Shown: in pieces, positions 25,610 through 35,136 of the stretch
Layout: every line of letters begins with the position of its first letter
Position numbering within the stretch: position 1 is the first letter of the stretch
Origin: G963665085 sp963665085
GTDB taxonomy: Bacteria > Bacteroidota > Bacteroidia > Bacteroidales > JAAAOM01
Length of the DNA: 64,000 bases
Reading direction: 5' to 3'
Assembly: GCA_963665085.2 (NCBI GenBank)
Contig: CAXXXS010000001.1
Span: 1,984,001 to 2,048,000, forward strand
Program-made: the position numbers and the translations under genes
Notes under the pieces: model-generated
What the model was told of the DNA's origin: nothing
The model's input: the letters and a program-made list of their open reading frames with translations, nothing else
Database searches by the model: none

Positions 25610-26986
25610 TTAATCAGCGGGATTACATTTATAAATATGTTTTTTTGCCAATTCATAATCTGGGGCACATAACAATTCCCAATACCCATTGTACGGTTTT
25701 AATTTAAAAAAGCCTTTCCAGTAAGCTTCTTTTGTCATAGCATGATAGTTTATTGTCCCGTATTTATATTGAAAATTTGCATACCCTCCTTTCAATGCAA
25801 AGATGAGCATTATAGAAATTATGGATAACTGAATATGTTTTTTATTAAAAGTTACTAATTTTTGAATAGTCCCGGCCAAAGGGATTGACAGTAGTGTATA
25901 CATGTCAATCATGGGGCGACTCCCAAAACTTCCACCATACCACCAGCACCACCAGGAGTATGTTATATAAATGAAGAAGATAAGAAAGACTACTGTACTA
26001 ACTTGAAAACCTGTTTTTGCAAAAGATTTTAAAAATAAACCTAAAATTGCAAAGACCATTATAGGAGTATAGGGTAACCATCCATTTCTATAGCTGAATA
26101 ATCCATTTAGAAAGTGAGAATGAACAAAATTAAATGTTTCATCACTTACACCATAAGAGTAATATATATAGTGTCCTGTAATCTCATGCCAATAGAGAAA
26201 TTGAGGTGTCCAAATAATAAAAACAATAGCGGTAAATATTAATAAAGCGTGAAATTGCCCCATAAAAAGAATAAATCTTTCTTTTAGTTCTTTTAACGAG
26301 CTTATCTTGTACAAAAGAAAAATTATGATTATTAACCCATTAGTAGGCCTTATAAGGGATATAAGGCCGAATATAAATCCAAGTTTGACGATATCAATTA
26401 TTTTTTTCTTTTCATACCATATTATTGTATAATAAAGAAATATTGAAATCAATGCAAAATTATATACATGCGGCATTGTGTTTTCTATTGTTGCATAATA
26501 TAGTAGGTTGGTAAACAAGCCAATTGTCAGTAAAGTAAAGATTGCTATTTTATCAGAATACCAAAACAATAATACTTTTCGAATAAAAAAAAGACCAATA
26601 AGAGCAAATATTACTCCACCAATTTGAAGAAAGAATTTGTACGGAGTAGTATATCCATCAGCTTCGTAACCTGTAATTTTTGAGGTTAGATGGCCTAAAA
26701 AGAAAAAGGGACTGTATAAGTAAGATAAACCACAAGAATATTTTATTATGTTTTTATTGTCAGGAGTTTTATCAAACCAATAGATAAAATTATGAGGGCC
26801 TTCATACTTTTCAATAAATTCTAAAGTAACATCATGATAGATGAATAGTGAGGTTAAATATCCATAATAACCAATTGCATCTGATTCTATTACACCCGTC
26901 TCTTTTTTCCATCTGGACTGGTTAAATAAAATGAAAATATAAATTATAAAAATAATTAAGAGAGCAACCTTTGAATTAAATCTCAC
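25610..26986 (-). CDS. Polytopic membrane protein, probable GT-C-type glycosyltransferase
   Basis: The 458-residue protein has about ten transmembrane helices, starts at GTG and has an early acidic loop (VIESDAIGYYGYLTSLF) where GT-C enzymes carry their catalytic Asp. A long loop (YWFDKTPDNKNIIKYSCGLSYLYSPFFFLGHL) follows. The Trp/Gly-rich WWCWWYGGSFGSRPMIDMY segment recurs in Bacteroidota membrane glycosyltransferase-like proteins (memory). It lies 62 bases upstream of the GT2 gene on the same strand, and co-function in transferring a lipid-linked sugar is inferred. Donor and acceptor are unknown. Confidence 0.65.
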   Translation of the reverse strand: MRFNSKVALLIIFIIYIFILFNQSRWKKETGVIESDAIGYYGYLTSLFIYHDVTLEFIEKYEGPHNFIYWFDKTPDNKNIIKYSCGLSYLYSPFFFLGHLTSKITGYEADGYTTPYKFFLQIGGVIFALIGLFFIRKVLLFWYSDKIAIFTLLTIGLFTNLLYYATIENTMPHVYNFALISIFLYYTIIWYEKKKIIDIVKLGFIFGLISLIRPTNGLIIIIFLLYKISSLKELKERFILFMGQFHALLIFTAIVFIIWTPQFLYWHEITGHYIYYSYGVSDETFNFVHSHFLNGLFSYRNGWLPYTPIMVFAILGLFLKSFAKTGFQVSTVVFLIFFIYITYSWWCWWYGGSFGSRPMIDMYTLLSIPLAGTIQKLVTFNKKHIQLSIISIMLIFALKGGYANFQYKYGTINYHAMTKEAYWKGFFKLKPYNGYWELLCAPDYELAKKHIYKCNPAD

Positions 26987-27106
26987 AACTTTTATATTTT
27001 AGTTGTGCAAATATGGAGAAACAGTTATAATATTTAATATTGAGGGACTAGTATTTTTAATATTTTTGGACGATTTAAACATAACAAATAAATATATGGA
27101 TTGAAT

Positions 27107-29014
27107 ATGAAATCAAAGAACCACCTATTTAACAAAATTGTATTTATAATAATTATCCTAATTTCAGGCTACTTACTCTATTATTCCCTCAATCGCTCTC
27201 TAAACCTGTCTTTCACGCATGACGAAAGTTTTAGTTACATTCATTTTGTAAAACTTCCTATTTACAAGATTTTGCTTAATGATGGTCCAACGGCTAATAA
27301 TCATATTGTAAACACTTTATTAATGAAGCTCTTTGGAAATCTGTTTGGTGAAAAAGAGATATGGCTTCGTTTACATTCTAATATATCTCATCTTTTTTTT
27401 ATAATATTTAGTATTTTATTAGTACGGAATTTTCGTAATCCATTATTAAAACTGGCAGGTTTTTGTTTGCTTAATTTTAATCCGTATATGCTTGATTTTT
27501 TTAGTCTTGCAAGAGGCTATGGATTGACTTTTATATTTATACTATCAAGCATGTTTTTTTTGTTGATATTTATCTCTAAAAAGCAGAAAAAACATTTAAT
27601 ACTTGCTTATATTCTGGCAGGCCTTTCCGTGTATAGTAATTTTACGACGATCTATTACTACACCTCTTTGCTATTCTTTTCATCTGTATATTTTCTAATT
27701 GATAAGAAAGATGATGTCTTAAATATAAAAAGTTCTCTGCAAATAATTTTCAGGAATAATAGGGAAATATGGATTATTACTTTAATCGTTATTTTATTAT
27801 CAGCTATTCCAATATTAGAATTGACAAAACACAATGAATTTTATGGGCACGGGAAATCTGGGTTTTGGGAAAATACTATATATAGTGTGTTAATTGCCTC
27901 ATTTTATGATGTTTCTTATAGTATGATTCAACCAAAGACTGTTTTACTATTCGAGAAGATTTTATCTGCTATAATATTTGTAACTGTAATTGTAAGTTGT
28001 ATTAAAAAAGGTTTGATGGCGATAAAAGAACCTTTTGTAATTTTTTCATTTTCATTTTTTGTTACAGCAGGTATTGAGGTTCTCCAACATATTCTTACAG
28101 GATCACAATTTATTTCTATGAGAGGTGCAGTTTTTTTTCAAATTTTATTTTGGACTATGTTTTTGTTTTGGCTGGATTTTTTGAGTAATCAAATTCAAAT
28201 TAGAAAGATAGGAGCACATTATTTGATAAGTTTTTTATCGTTGATTTTGTTAACAATGGCTGTTTCTCATTTTAATAAAGCAAAAAAATTTGAAAGTACT
28301 TTTGAATGGAAATATGAAAGTAACACAAGAACAGTAATAGATTTTTTAGAAAATAAGATAGAGGATAAGAATAAAAAATGTATGATTGGAGTAAATTGGC
28401 TTTTCGAACCAACTCTAAATTTTTATATCGAGTCAAGAGAGATAGATTTTATAGAACCAGTAACAAGAGATGGATTTTTTAACAAGGAGTATGACTATTT
28501 TTATGCTACCAAAGCGAGTTTTTCTGATGAGGTTGTTAACAATCTAGAAATAGTATCTGATTTTCCTGTTTCAAAAACAATTCTCACAGATAAGCTCTTC
28601 GAGAGGATATACAACAAACATCAATATCGTATTTATTCAGATTGGTCAACTTCTGATAGTGTTTTTTACATAAATGGAAATCTTTTAGGCCTTTGGGGGT
28701 TAACAGAGCCAGAATACGACCAACTTACAATTGAATCGATTTTCTCGATACCGAACAATAAATTTTATTTAGAACTCAAAGCCGGTCGTGTTTTATCATT
28801 TAATGGAGAATATGTAGAAGGAAAGACAGAACCATCTCCTTTATGTGAATACACGTTTGAGCCAACAAAAAAAATAGAAAGTGAGTTTTATATCAAGTCT
28901 CCGACAAACGAATACTTAGTGTTAATAAATGATACTCTTAGCCTTAGTAATGATATTTTAATGAATAGGTTAATTGTAAATTTCAATTCTGAGGATTACA
29001 ATCATGGTATTTAG
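27107..29014 (+). CDS. Large membrane protein, GT-C-like, leading an MBOAT/SGNH operon
   Basis: The 635-residue protein has about ten N-terminal membrane helices and a soluble C-terminal region (from about 430) without recognised domain. An early loop with FTHDESFSYIHF carries the acidic pair expected for GT-C glycosyltransferases, followed by NNHIVNTLLMKLFG, which resembles the mannosyltransferase/ArnT class. I use the ATG at 27107; an in-frame TTG two codons earlier is less likely. The stop overlaps the start of the MBOAT gene by 11 bases, which shows an operon. Substrate unknown. Confidence 0.68.
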   Translation: MKSKNHLFNKIVFIIIILISGYLLYYSLNRSLNLSFTHDESFSYIHFVKLPIYKILLNDGPTANNHIVNTLLMKLFGNLFGEKEIWLRLHSNISHLFFIIFSILLVRNFRNPLLKLAGFCLLNFNPYMLDFFSLARGYGLTFIFILSSMFFLLIFISKKQKKHLILAYILAGLSVYSNFTTIYYYTSLLFFSSVYFLIDKKDDVLNIKSSLQIIFRNNREIWIITLIVILLSAIPILELTKHNEFYGHGKSGFWENTIYSVLIASFYDVSYSMIQPKTVLLFEKILSAIIFVTVIVSCIKKGLMAIKEPFVIFSFSFFVTAGIEVLQHILTGSQFISMRGAVFFQILFWTMFLFWLDFLSNQIQIRKIGAHYLISFLSLILLTMAVSHFNKAKKFESTFEWKYESNTRTVIDFLENKIEDKNKKCMIGVNWLFEPTLNFYIESREIDFIEPVTRDGFFNKEYDYFYATKASFSDEVVNNLEIVSDFPVSKTILTDKLFERIYNKHQYRIYSDWSTSDSVFYINGNLLGLWGLTEPEYDQLTIESIFSIPNNKFYLELKAGRVLSFNGEYVEGKTEPSPLCEYTFEPTKKIESEFYIKSPTNEYLVLINDTLSLSNDILMNRLIVNFNSEDYNHGI

Positions 29015-30431
29015 CAGCGTAGTTTTTTTATTTTATTTTTTTCCACTTTTTTTTCTTTTCTATTATCTCGTTCCTCGTAATTTCAAAAATTATGTAATCC
29101 TAATATTTAGTGTATTCTTTTATGCATGGGGCGCACCTAAATTTATTTTTCTCGTTTTGTTTTCCATGATACTGAATTATTTTTTGGTACGGGGCATTGA
29201 GAAAGCTAACTCGAAAAAAGAACGGAAAATCTACTTAATACTGTCATTGTTTATTAACGTAGGTCTGCTAGTCTATTTTAAATACTTCAATTTTTTTATA
29301 GAAAACATCAATGAGTTTTTAGCATTAACGGGTTTTGAAAATATTACATGGACAAGCATTGCTCTCCCTATTGGTATATCTTTTTTTACGTTTCAATCAA
29401 TCACATATTCTGTTGATGTTTATCGTGGTATTCATAAGCCTTTAAAAAAACTTAGTGATTATCTGGTTTATATTTTAATGTTTCCACAACTTATAGCCGG
29501 ACCTATTATACGATATAATACCATTGCAGATCAAATTGAAAACAGGGCGAAAAATGAAATTCTTGTTAACCGAATCAGTGGGTTTCAACGCTTTTGTATA
29601 GGCTTGGCCAAAAAAGTACTTATTGCTAATATTATGGCAGAAACTGTTGATAAAGTTTATGCCTTATCTCCGGAACAGTTATCTTTTTTTGATTCCTGGC
29701 TTGTTGCCCTGGGATATACCATTCAAATTTATTTTGACTTTAGTGGCTATTCAGATATGGCAATTGGGATTGGTAAAATGATTGGTTTTAAATTCCCCGA
29801 AAACTTCAATAATCCATATGTGTCAGGGAGCATTAGCGAATTCTGGAGAAGGTGGCACATAACCCTTGGCGAATGGATGAAAGAATACCTTTACATTCCG
29901 TTAGGAGGTAACAGGGTTTCTCAAATGCGGTTGTATTTAAACCTCTGGGTTGTTTTTTTACTAAGTGGTCTTTGGCACGGTGCTTCCTGGAATTTTGTTT
30001 TATGGGGTGCATGGCACGGGTTGTTCTTAATCTTTGACAGAATGTTTCTTCTTAAGTTTTACAAAGTGATAGGTAGAAGCCTGTCTGTTATTATAACCTT
30101 TCTAATTGTCGTTATTGGTTGGGTGTTTTTCAGGATAGAAAATATAAATGATGCTTTTGGATTTTTATTAAATATGTTTTCTGTAAAACAGAAAGGCCTT
30201 TCTTTACTTTTTGATAAAGAATTTTTTCTCATCCTTGGATTGGGCTTGTGTTTCTCCTTTTTTACTATTATGGGCATTGGTGCAAGAATTGAAAAATATG
30301 TTTTCTTTTCAAACAATGAATCAAAAAAAAGTTTAATATATAAAAGTATAGTGGCTGTTATTTTATTTCTATTATCAGTGTCTTTTATTGTTTCTGGAGG
30401 TTTTAACCCTTTTATTTATTTTAGATTTTGA
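29004..30431 (+). CDS. MBOAT family O-acyltransferase (AlgI/DltB-like)
   Basis: The 475-residue polytopic protein shows the family landmarks FTFQSITYSVDVYRG, FPQLIAGPIIRYN, YFDFSGYSDMAIGIGKMIGF, EFWRRWHITLGEWMKEYLYIPLGG and, near residue 325, LSGLWHGASWNFVLWGAWHG with the catalytic His. MBOAT proteins of this type move acyl groups across the inner membrane for transfer to extracytoplasmic polysaccharide or teichoic acid. Overlap with the upstream gene (11 bases) and the adjoining AlgX-like gene make a three-gene acylation unit. The acceptor glycan is not identifiable. Confidence 0.93.
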   Translation: MVFSSVVFLFYFFPLFFLFYYLVPRNFKNYVILIFSVFFYAWGAPKFIFLVLFSMILNYFLVRGIEKANSKKERKIYLILSLFINVGLLVYFKYFNFFIENINEFLALTGFENITWTSIALPIGISFFTFQSITYSVDVYRGIHKPLKKLSDYLVYILMFPQLIAGPIIRYNTIADQIENRAKNEILVNRISGFQRFCIGLAKKVLIANIMAETVDKVYALSPEQLSFFDSWLVALGYTIQIYFDFSGYSDMAIGIGKMIGFKFPENFNNPYVSGSISEFWRRWHITLGEWMKEYLYIPLGGNRVSQMRLYLNLWVVFLLSGLWHGASWNFVLWGAWHGLFLIFDRMFLLKFYKVIGRSLSVIITFLIVVIGWVFFRIENINDAFGFLLNMFSVKQKGLSLLFDKEFFLILGLGLCFSFFTIMGIGARIEKYVFFSNNESKKSLIYKSIVAVILFLLSVSFIVSGGFNPFIYFRF

Positions 30432-30436
30432 GCAGC

Positions 30437-31573
30437 ATGAAAATTAAAAAGGTAACATATCAGCATGTGTTGTTCATAATAATAATGTCTCTATTGTTAT
30501 TACCATCAATTCAGAAAGAGGTGAAGATTTTTAAAATTAGAGCCCTAAAAGGATATTATATCCTGTCTAAAAAAGATTCGTTGAGTGTTAAATCATGGTT
30601 TGATGGTTCTTTTCAAGAGAAATACACCAATTATTTAAATGATCATGTCGGTTTTCGTCCTCCGCTTGTAAAAATTCATAACCAAATTAAATATTCGCTG
30701 TATGATGAGGTTGGGGCAGCAGGTGTCGTTGTTGGGAAAAACAATTATTTATATGAACAGAATTATATTGATGCATATTTTGGGAAAGACTTTCTCGGCG
30801 AAGACAGCATTCAATCTATTGTTAATTCTTTAACATTTATCCGGGACACTTTAAAAAGCAAAGGGACAGAAATGTTAGTTTGCCTGGCAGCTGGTAAAGG
30901 ATCTTTTTATCCTGAATATTTTCCCAACGAATATGAGAACAACAAAAGGGGTAAGACAAATATGGAGATCTTCTCTAGCGAACTAACCAAGAAAGATATC
31001 CCTTTAATCAATTTTAATAGTTGGTTTTGTTCAATAAAAGATACTTCTAAGTATCCACTATACCCACAATATGGGATACATTGGAGTGAATACGGTATGA
31101 CAATTGTAGCTGATTCATTAATCCGTTTTACTGAAAAGTTGTTACAGGTAGATATGCCTAATTATGTGATAACGGATGTGGAATTAAGCAAAAAACCATT
31201 GAAGACCGACTACGATGTGGGAGAATCATTAAATCTTTTATTTAAGATGCCTACATTTCCGATGGCGTATCCAAAAACATACTGGGAATCGGATTCAACC
31301 TTCCAGCGTGTAAAGGCCATTGTTATAAGCGATAGTTTTTTCTGGGGGATATATAATATGGGAATCATGTCTACTTCTTTTGAACCGGGAGGATTTTGGT
31401 ATTATTTTGAACAGGCTTATCCGAACGACAAAAAAGTAAGTGAATTAAATATAAAAGAAGAATTAGAGTCACAAGACATAATTATATTTATCACAACAGA
31501 AGCAACTATTGCCCGTTTTCCTTTTGGATTTATTGAGGAAGTTTATCCTAAATTCTATTCGAATACGAATTAA
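30437..31573 (+). CDS. AlgX/AlgJ-like SGNH-type protein, partner of MBOAT
   Basis: The 378-residue protein has one N-terminal membrane anchor and a periplasmic domain of the DHHW/AlgX type: YLNDHVGFRPPLVKIHNQIKYSLY, VVGKNNYLYEQNYI, PQYGIHWSEYGM and VISDSFFWG. HWSEYGM and SDSFFW occupy the positions of the AlgX catalytic His and Ser. The Asp two residues before the His is replaced by Gly, so catalytic competence is unclear. I start at the ATG at 30437; the open frame begins at a TTG at 30428 overlapping the MBOAT stop. It likely completes acyl transfer to a surface glycan. Confidence 0.8.
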   Translation: MKIKKVTYQHVLFIIIMSLLLLPSIQKEVKIFKIRALKGYYILSKKDSLSVKSWFDGSFQEKYTNYLNDHVGFRPPLVKIHNQIKYSLYDEVGAAGVVVGKNNYLYEQNYIDAYFGKDFLGEDSIQSIVNSLTFIRDTLKSKGTEMLVCLAAGKGSFYPEYFPNEYENNKRGKTNMEIFSSELTKKDIPLINFNSWFCSIKDTSKYPLYPQYGIHWSEYGMTIVADSLIRFTEKLLQVDMPNYVITDVELSKKPLKTDYDVGESLNLLFKMPTFPMAYPKTYWESDSTFQRVKAIVISDSFFWGIYNMGIMSTSFEPGGFWYYFEQAYPNDKKVSELNIKEELESQDIIIFITTEATIARFPFGFIEEVYPKFYSNTN

Positions 31574-31593
31574 AACAAACAATTATAATGGAC

Positions 31594-33102
31594 TTATTTT
31601 TCATTATTGAATCCATCTATATAATATAATTCTGCCATTTCGTTTTGACCTATTTTTTTTATTGCGTATTTCATCTTTAGGTAATCTATAACTTCTGATT
31701 CTGAGGCTACTATCGTTTCTCCTGGCTGAATATTTTCTTTGTCAATAAAATATATATTGTTGATTTTCTTTTCTTTTCTTAGTGTTTTAACATAAAATTT
31801 AATATGACCTTCATAATCTTCATAGACAATACCTAATGATTCAGGGGCTTTTTCTTTTTCATTAAGATAGTCTTTTAACACATAACAAATAGAAAAATAC
31901 CGAATCATATAGTAAGGGTCATTTTTTTCACTTACACGTTCTATGATTTCTTTGTAGGGAAAGAAAAAAATAGATATTGTTATTATTATTGCAATTGAGG
32001 TATGTATTACCCTTTTAGTATTGAAGAGATGAATTAATTTATCGATTACAGAATATATGAATTGGCCTACAATAATAGACATGAGCGGGTATGCAGGGGC
32101 ATCGTACCATACATTATTAGTTCCGGTTGAAATTATTAAAAGGAAAATTAGCAAATTAAGGCTAATATAAATCATAAAAGATTTTTGGTTCTGGGGAATA
32201 ATAAACCATTGAAAAAGAATAGCAATTGCACAAATATAAATCCAGGGGGAAAATCTTTCTTCATACATATTTTGAATGTAATAAAGAAAAGGGAGGTCGT
32301 GGAATTCTTTTTCTGTGTTTAGGTATCTTGGAATCAGCTCTTCAAACCAAACCATCTTAAGATAACCGGGATTGTATACTTCGCGAGTGATATAATAACT
32401 ACCGATACACAGAATATATATAATTGTACCGGTATAAAATATTTTTAAAGAAAACACCTTTTTGATGTTACCAGAAATTAGTGTATATAAAAACATAGAA
32501 GGTAAGAACATTAAGGATGTTATACTTTTTGTTAATGTTCCTAAAACAAGAGCGATTATTGTGATAATAAAAAATACGTTTCGTCTTTTAGTATCTTTTT
32601 CTTCGAGGAATAAATAGTAAAATAAAAGAGCGCTTACCATAAATAGAATTACCAGGCTGTCATGATCCCCGGTTCGGGAAACATGCCTCCCAACATAACC
32701 TATTGATGTTACCAACACCAGTCCTGCTAAAATTCCGGGGTATGGAGATTTAAAGACTTTGTAGAAGAAAATAAGAATTAGAAGAATTGTGAATAGAGCT
32801 GCGAAAGCAGAGGGAAGTCGAATAGCAAGTTCATTACAGCCAAACAATTTTATACTCAGCGCTTGTAGCCATATTAAAAAAGGCGGTTTAACATCCCACA
32901 TATCAGGAGCGCCATCATAATGGCGTATCAAGAAATTTTTGTTTTCTAACATCTCAATTGCTGAGTTTGCATTTCTTGCTTCATCAAAAACTCTTATAAC
33001 AGATGCATCAAGTCGATAAAATAAGGGGAAATATAAAATGCATAAGAGAAGAATTGAGAATAACCAAATTTTCCAATTTTTCACTAGAGTATTTAATTTC
33101 AT
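31594..33102 (-). CDS. ArnT-like GT39 family glycosyltransferase
   Basis: The 502-residue protein has about eleven membrane helices and the PMT_2 signature: RVFDEARNANSAIEMLENKNFLIRHYDGAPDMWDVKPPFLIWLQAL, in which DEAR carries the catalytic acid and KPP the conserved loop. This is the arrangement of undecaprenyl-phosphate-sugar-dependent transferases such as ArnT. The C-terminal 90 residues are soluble. Its start overlaps the stop of the upstream gene 33099-34715 by four bases, so the two are coupled. The target (lipid A, protein or polysaccharide) cannot be told. Confidence 0.86.
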   Translation of the reverse strand: MKLNTLVKNWKIWLFSILLLCILYFPLFYRLDASVIRVFDEARNANSAIEMLENKNFLIRHYDGAPDMWDVKPPFLIWLQALSIKLFGCNELAIRLPSAFAALFTILLILIFFYKVFKSPYPGILAGLVLVTSIGYVGRHVSRTGDHDSLVILFMVSALLFYYLFLEEKDTKRRNVFFIITIIALVLGTLTKSITSLMFLPSMFLYTLISGNIKKVFSLKIFYTGTIIYILCIGSYYITREVYNPGYLKMVWFEELIPRYLNTEKEFHDLPFLYYIQNMYEERFSPWIYICAIAILFQWFIIPQNQKSFMIYISLNLLIFLLIISTGTNNVWYDAPAYPLMSIIVGQFIYSVIDKLIHLFNTKRVIHTSIAIIITISIFFFPYKEIIERVSEKNDPYYMIRYFSICYVLKDYLNEKEKAPESLGIVYEDYEGHIKFYVKTLRKEKKINNIYFIDKENIQPGETIVASESEVIDYLKMKYAIKKIGQNEMAELYYIDGFNNEK

Positions 33103-34715
33103 TCAGTGGGTTTTATTTTTTTTGAGTGTTCTCTAAGATCATAAATTTCAACTTGCTGATAAGAACCTATTTTGTTAGTCATATAAGGTTGTAACCACTT
33201 CCAATCTTTCGCAGAAGCTTCATGAACAACCAGATATTTGACTCCAAGTTCAAAAAATTTCTCCATTTCTTCTTCCGGTGATAATCCCCACATTGTATTT
33301 TCTGTGTATCCCTTTTGATCCATGAGGTAAAGAGAGATGTTAAAACTGAAATCCGGGACACTCAATACTAAATCGTCTCTTTTTATGCCGAGAGAGCGTA
33401 GATATGGATTAATGCCTCTTAGTGAACCATATGTTCTCTCTGTATAATCAACAAACCATTTTCCGTTATTTTTCTTGTTTTTTCTCAGTAAAAAATTTGA
33501 GTTTCCAAATTTATCATCAGTCGAATATTTTAACCTTTGGATCCCCGATGTTTGGTATATTAAAGCAAGCAGGGCAATACTAACTATAATCTTGAGATAA
33601 TTATTGTTGAAAATAGAACTATAGTTGTCTTTTAAAAGATTTAGTGATGTAAGTAGAATAAATATAGGGAATGTTAGCAGGCTTATTAAATAATAATCAT
33701 GAACGTTGAATTGCTCATAGAATAAAAACAGGTATGCAAGAGAGCCAACAAAAGTAAAAGTAGATATTGTAAAAAGAATTTTATCTGCCTTTTTATATAG
33801 AAATATATTTAAGAAAAATAAGCAAAGGGTTATCAGAATTATTACCCGATTTAGAAGTGAAGACATTGTCTCAGAATAAATTTTACGGGTTATGTTAACA
33901 AGCTGTTCAGGATTTATTTTCCAGATCGGTTTAATACCTAACAAAAAAAACTCATCGTTATGTTGTTGATTATACCAATGAGCATAATAGTACCATAAAA
34001 ACACTAATACCAATACAATGGAAAAATAGATAGCATGTTTAATTGGTTTGAAAAAAATTTTTTTTTTCGTCTTAATCAGGTTTAACAGTTCAAATATAAA
34101 CAGCCCCAGAATTGCAAAGTAGATAATTAGGGTTGTTATTTTTAATAGTCCTGCAAAAGCAAAAAGGAGCATCGCCCCTAATAAATGATTTGAGTTTTTC
34201 TGCTTATAGAATTTCCAGAAGAAATACCATCCGATCAACGTTAATCCAAAAGCTGGGGGGTCTGGAATAAAGTTATTTGTATAATATACCAATGAAGGGG
34301 AAGTAAAGATTAATAGAGGGATAAATAATGACCAGAAAGAATTACCAAGTAATGAATTGATAAATTTAAATAGGTAAAATAACCCCACAAAAACAATCAA
34401 TATGTCAATAATTCTAAAAATATAATGTTGTTGTCCAAAAACAGACCATAACTTTCCAACAATAAAATAGATTATTGGGAATTCACCAACAGTTTTTCCG
34501 TCTCCTGTTTTTCCAGCGTTGAGAGTTGCGGGCTTAAAAAAAGGTAAATTTTCTTTATAATAATTTGATGCAAAAGATGTGCAGTCTACCTGCCTCCATT
34601 GGTGGATTGAATATGGAGGAAGATTTATAATTGAAAGGTAGCTGTAGATTATTGATATAATTAATAAGGAGAAAATAAAAATCGGTTTCTGATATGACTT
34701 TAGAGAATATCTCAT
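33099..34715 (-). CDS. GT-C-like polytopic membrane glycosyltransferase
   Basis: The 538-residue protein has about eleven transmembrane segments. The N-terminal YSIHQWRQVDCTSFASNYYKENLPFFKPATLNAG has the acidic/aromatic loop typical of a Bacteroidota GT39-like group. A soluble C-terminal region (from about 400) has DFSFNISLYLMDQKGYTENT and VKYLVVHEASAKDW. Four-base overlap with the following GT39 gene shows a two-gene operon. I infer a role in surface glycan assembly from neighbours. Confidence 0.75.
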   Translation of the reverse strand: MRYSLKSYQKPIFIFSLLIISIIYSYLSIINLPPYSIHQWRQVDCTSFASNYYKENLPFFKPATLNAGKTGDGKTVGEFPIIYFIVGKLWSVFGQQHYIFRIIDILIVFVGLFYLFKFINSLLGNSFWSLFIPLLIFTSPSLVYYTNNFIPDPPAFGLTLIGWYFFWKFYKQKNSNHLLGAMLLFAFAGLLKITTLIIYFAILGLFIFELLNLIKTKKKIFFKPIKHAIYFSIVLVLVFLWYYYAHWYNQQHNDEFFLLGIKPIWKINPEQLVNITRKIYSETMSSLLNRVIILITLCLFFLNIFLYKKADKILFTISTFTFVGSLAYLFLFYEQFNVHDYYLISLLTFPIFILLTSLNLLKDNYSSIFNNNYLKIIVSIALLALIYQTSGIQRLKYSTDDKFGNSNFLLRKNKKNNGKWFVDYTERTYGSLRGINPYLRSLGIKRDDLVLSVPDFSFNISLYLMDQKGYTENTMWGLSPEEEMEKFFELGVKYLVVHEASAKDWKWLQPYMTNKIGSYQQVEIYDLREHSKKIKPTE

Positions 34716-34824
34716 TGTGATAATTTAGATTTCGAGCAAAAATATAATAATTTTTAATGGTGCAGTTATAATGACTTTTTACATAATGATGGTTATCTTC
34801 TTTTTTCGTTACGGTCATTCAAAA

Positions 34825-34910
34825 AAAACCACCAGCATCATTTTCAAAAATGGTCATGTTCATTTTTGAAAACCACCATGATGATTTTTCAAAACCGTCA
34901 CGGTGGTTTT
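34825..34910. repeat. Compact folded element in the 421-bp gap 34716-35136
   Basis: An inner perfect stem, TTTTCAAAAATG (34841-34852) with CATTTTTGAAAA (34861-34872), is enclosed by outer arms AAAACCACC (34825-34833) and GGTGGTTTT (34902-34910). Direct near-repeats of about 34 bases begin AAAACCACCAGCATCAT and AAAACCACCATGATGAT. ACGGTCA/CCGTCACGG occurs on both flanks. The remainder of the gap shows no gene. Confidence 0.5.
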
Positions 34911-35136
34911 TAGGGAGAACTGTATCAGTTATAATTTTTCTTTTTGAAGGAGTGATAAAGCAAATGTTTGTGTTGTTAATCAAATGTTTTTTATAACCGA
35001 ATACGCTAACAAATTTAGGAGGCAATTTTCTTTGGCTAATTATCAATGAAAAGGCATTAATTTTTTGTGAGTATACGTTTTTAAATTAGTTTATTTGCTG
35101 TAGCAACCGATAAAAACAGATAAAGCAGGAAACCAG

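Noticed and set aside
34819..35046. A 75-codon minus-strand frame over the nested repeat
   Set aside because: The frame spans the hairpin arms and direct repeats; its composition reflects the repeat and it has no start signal.
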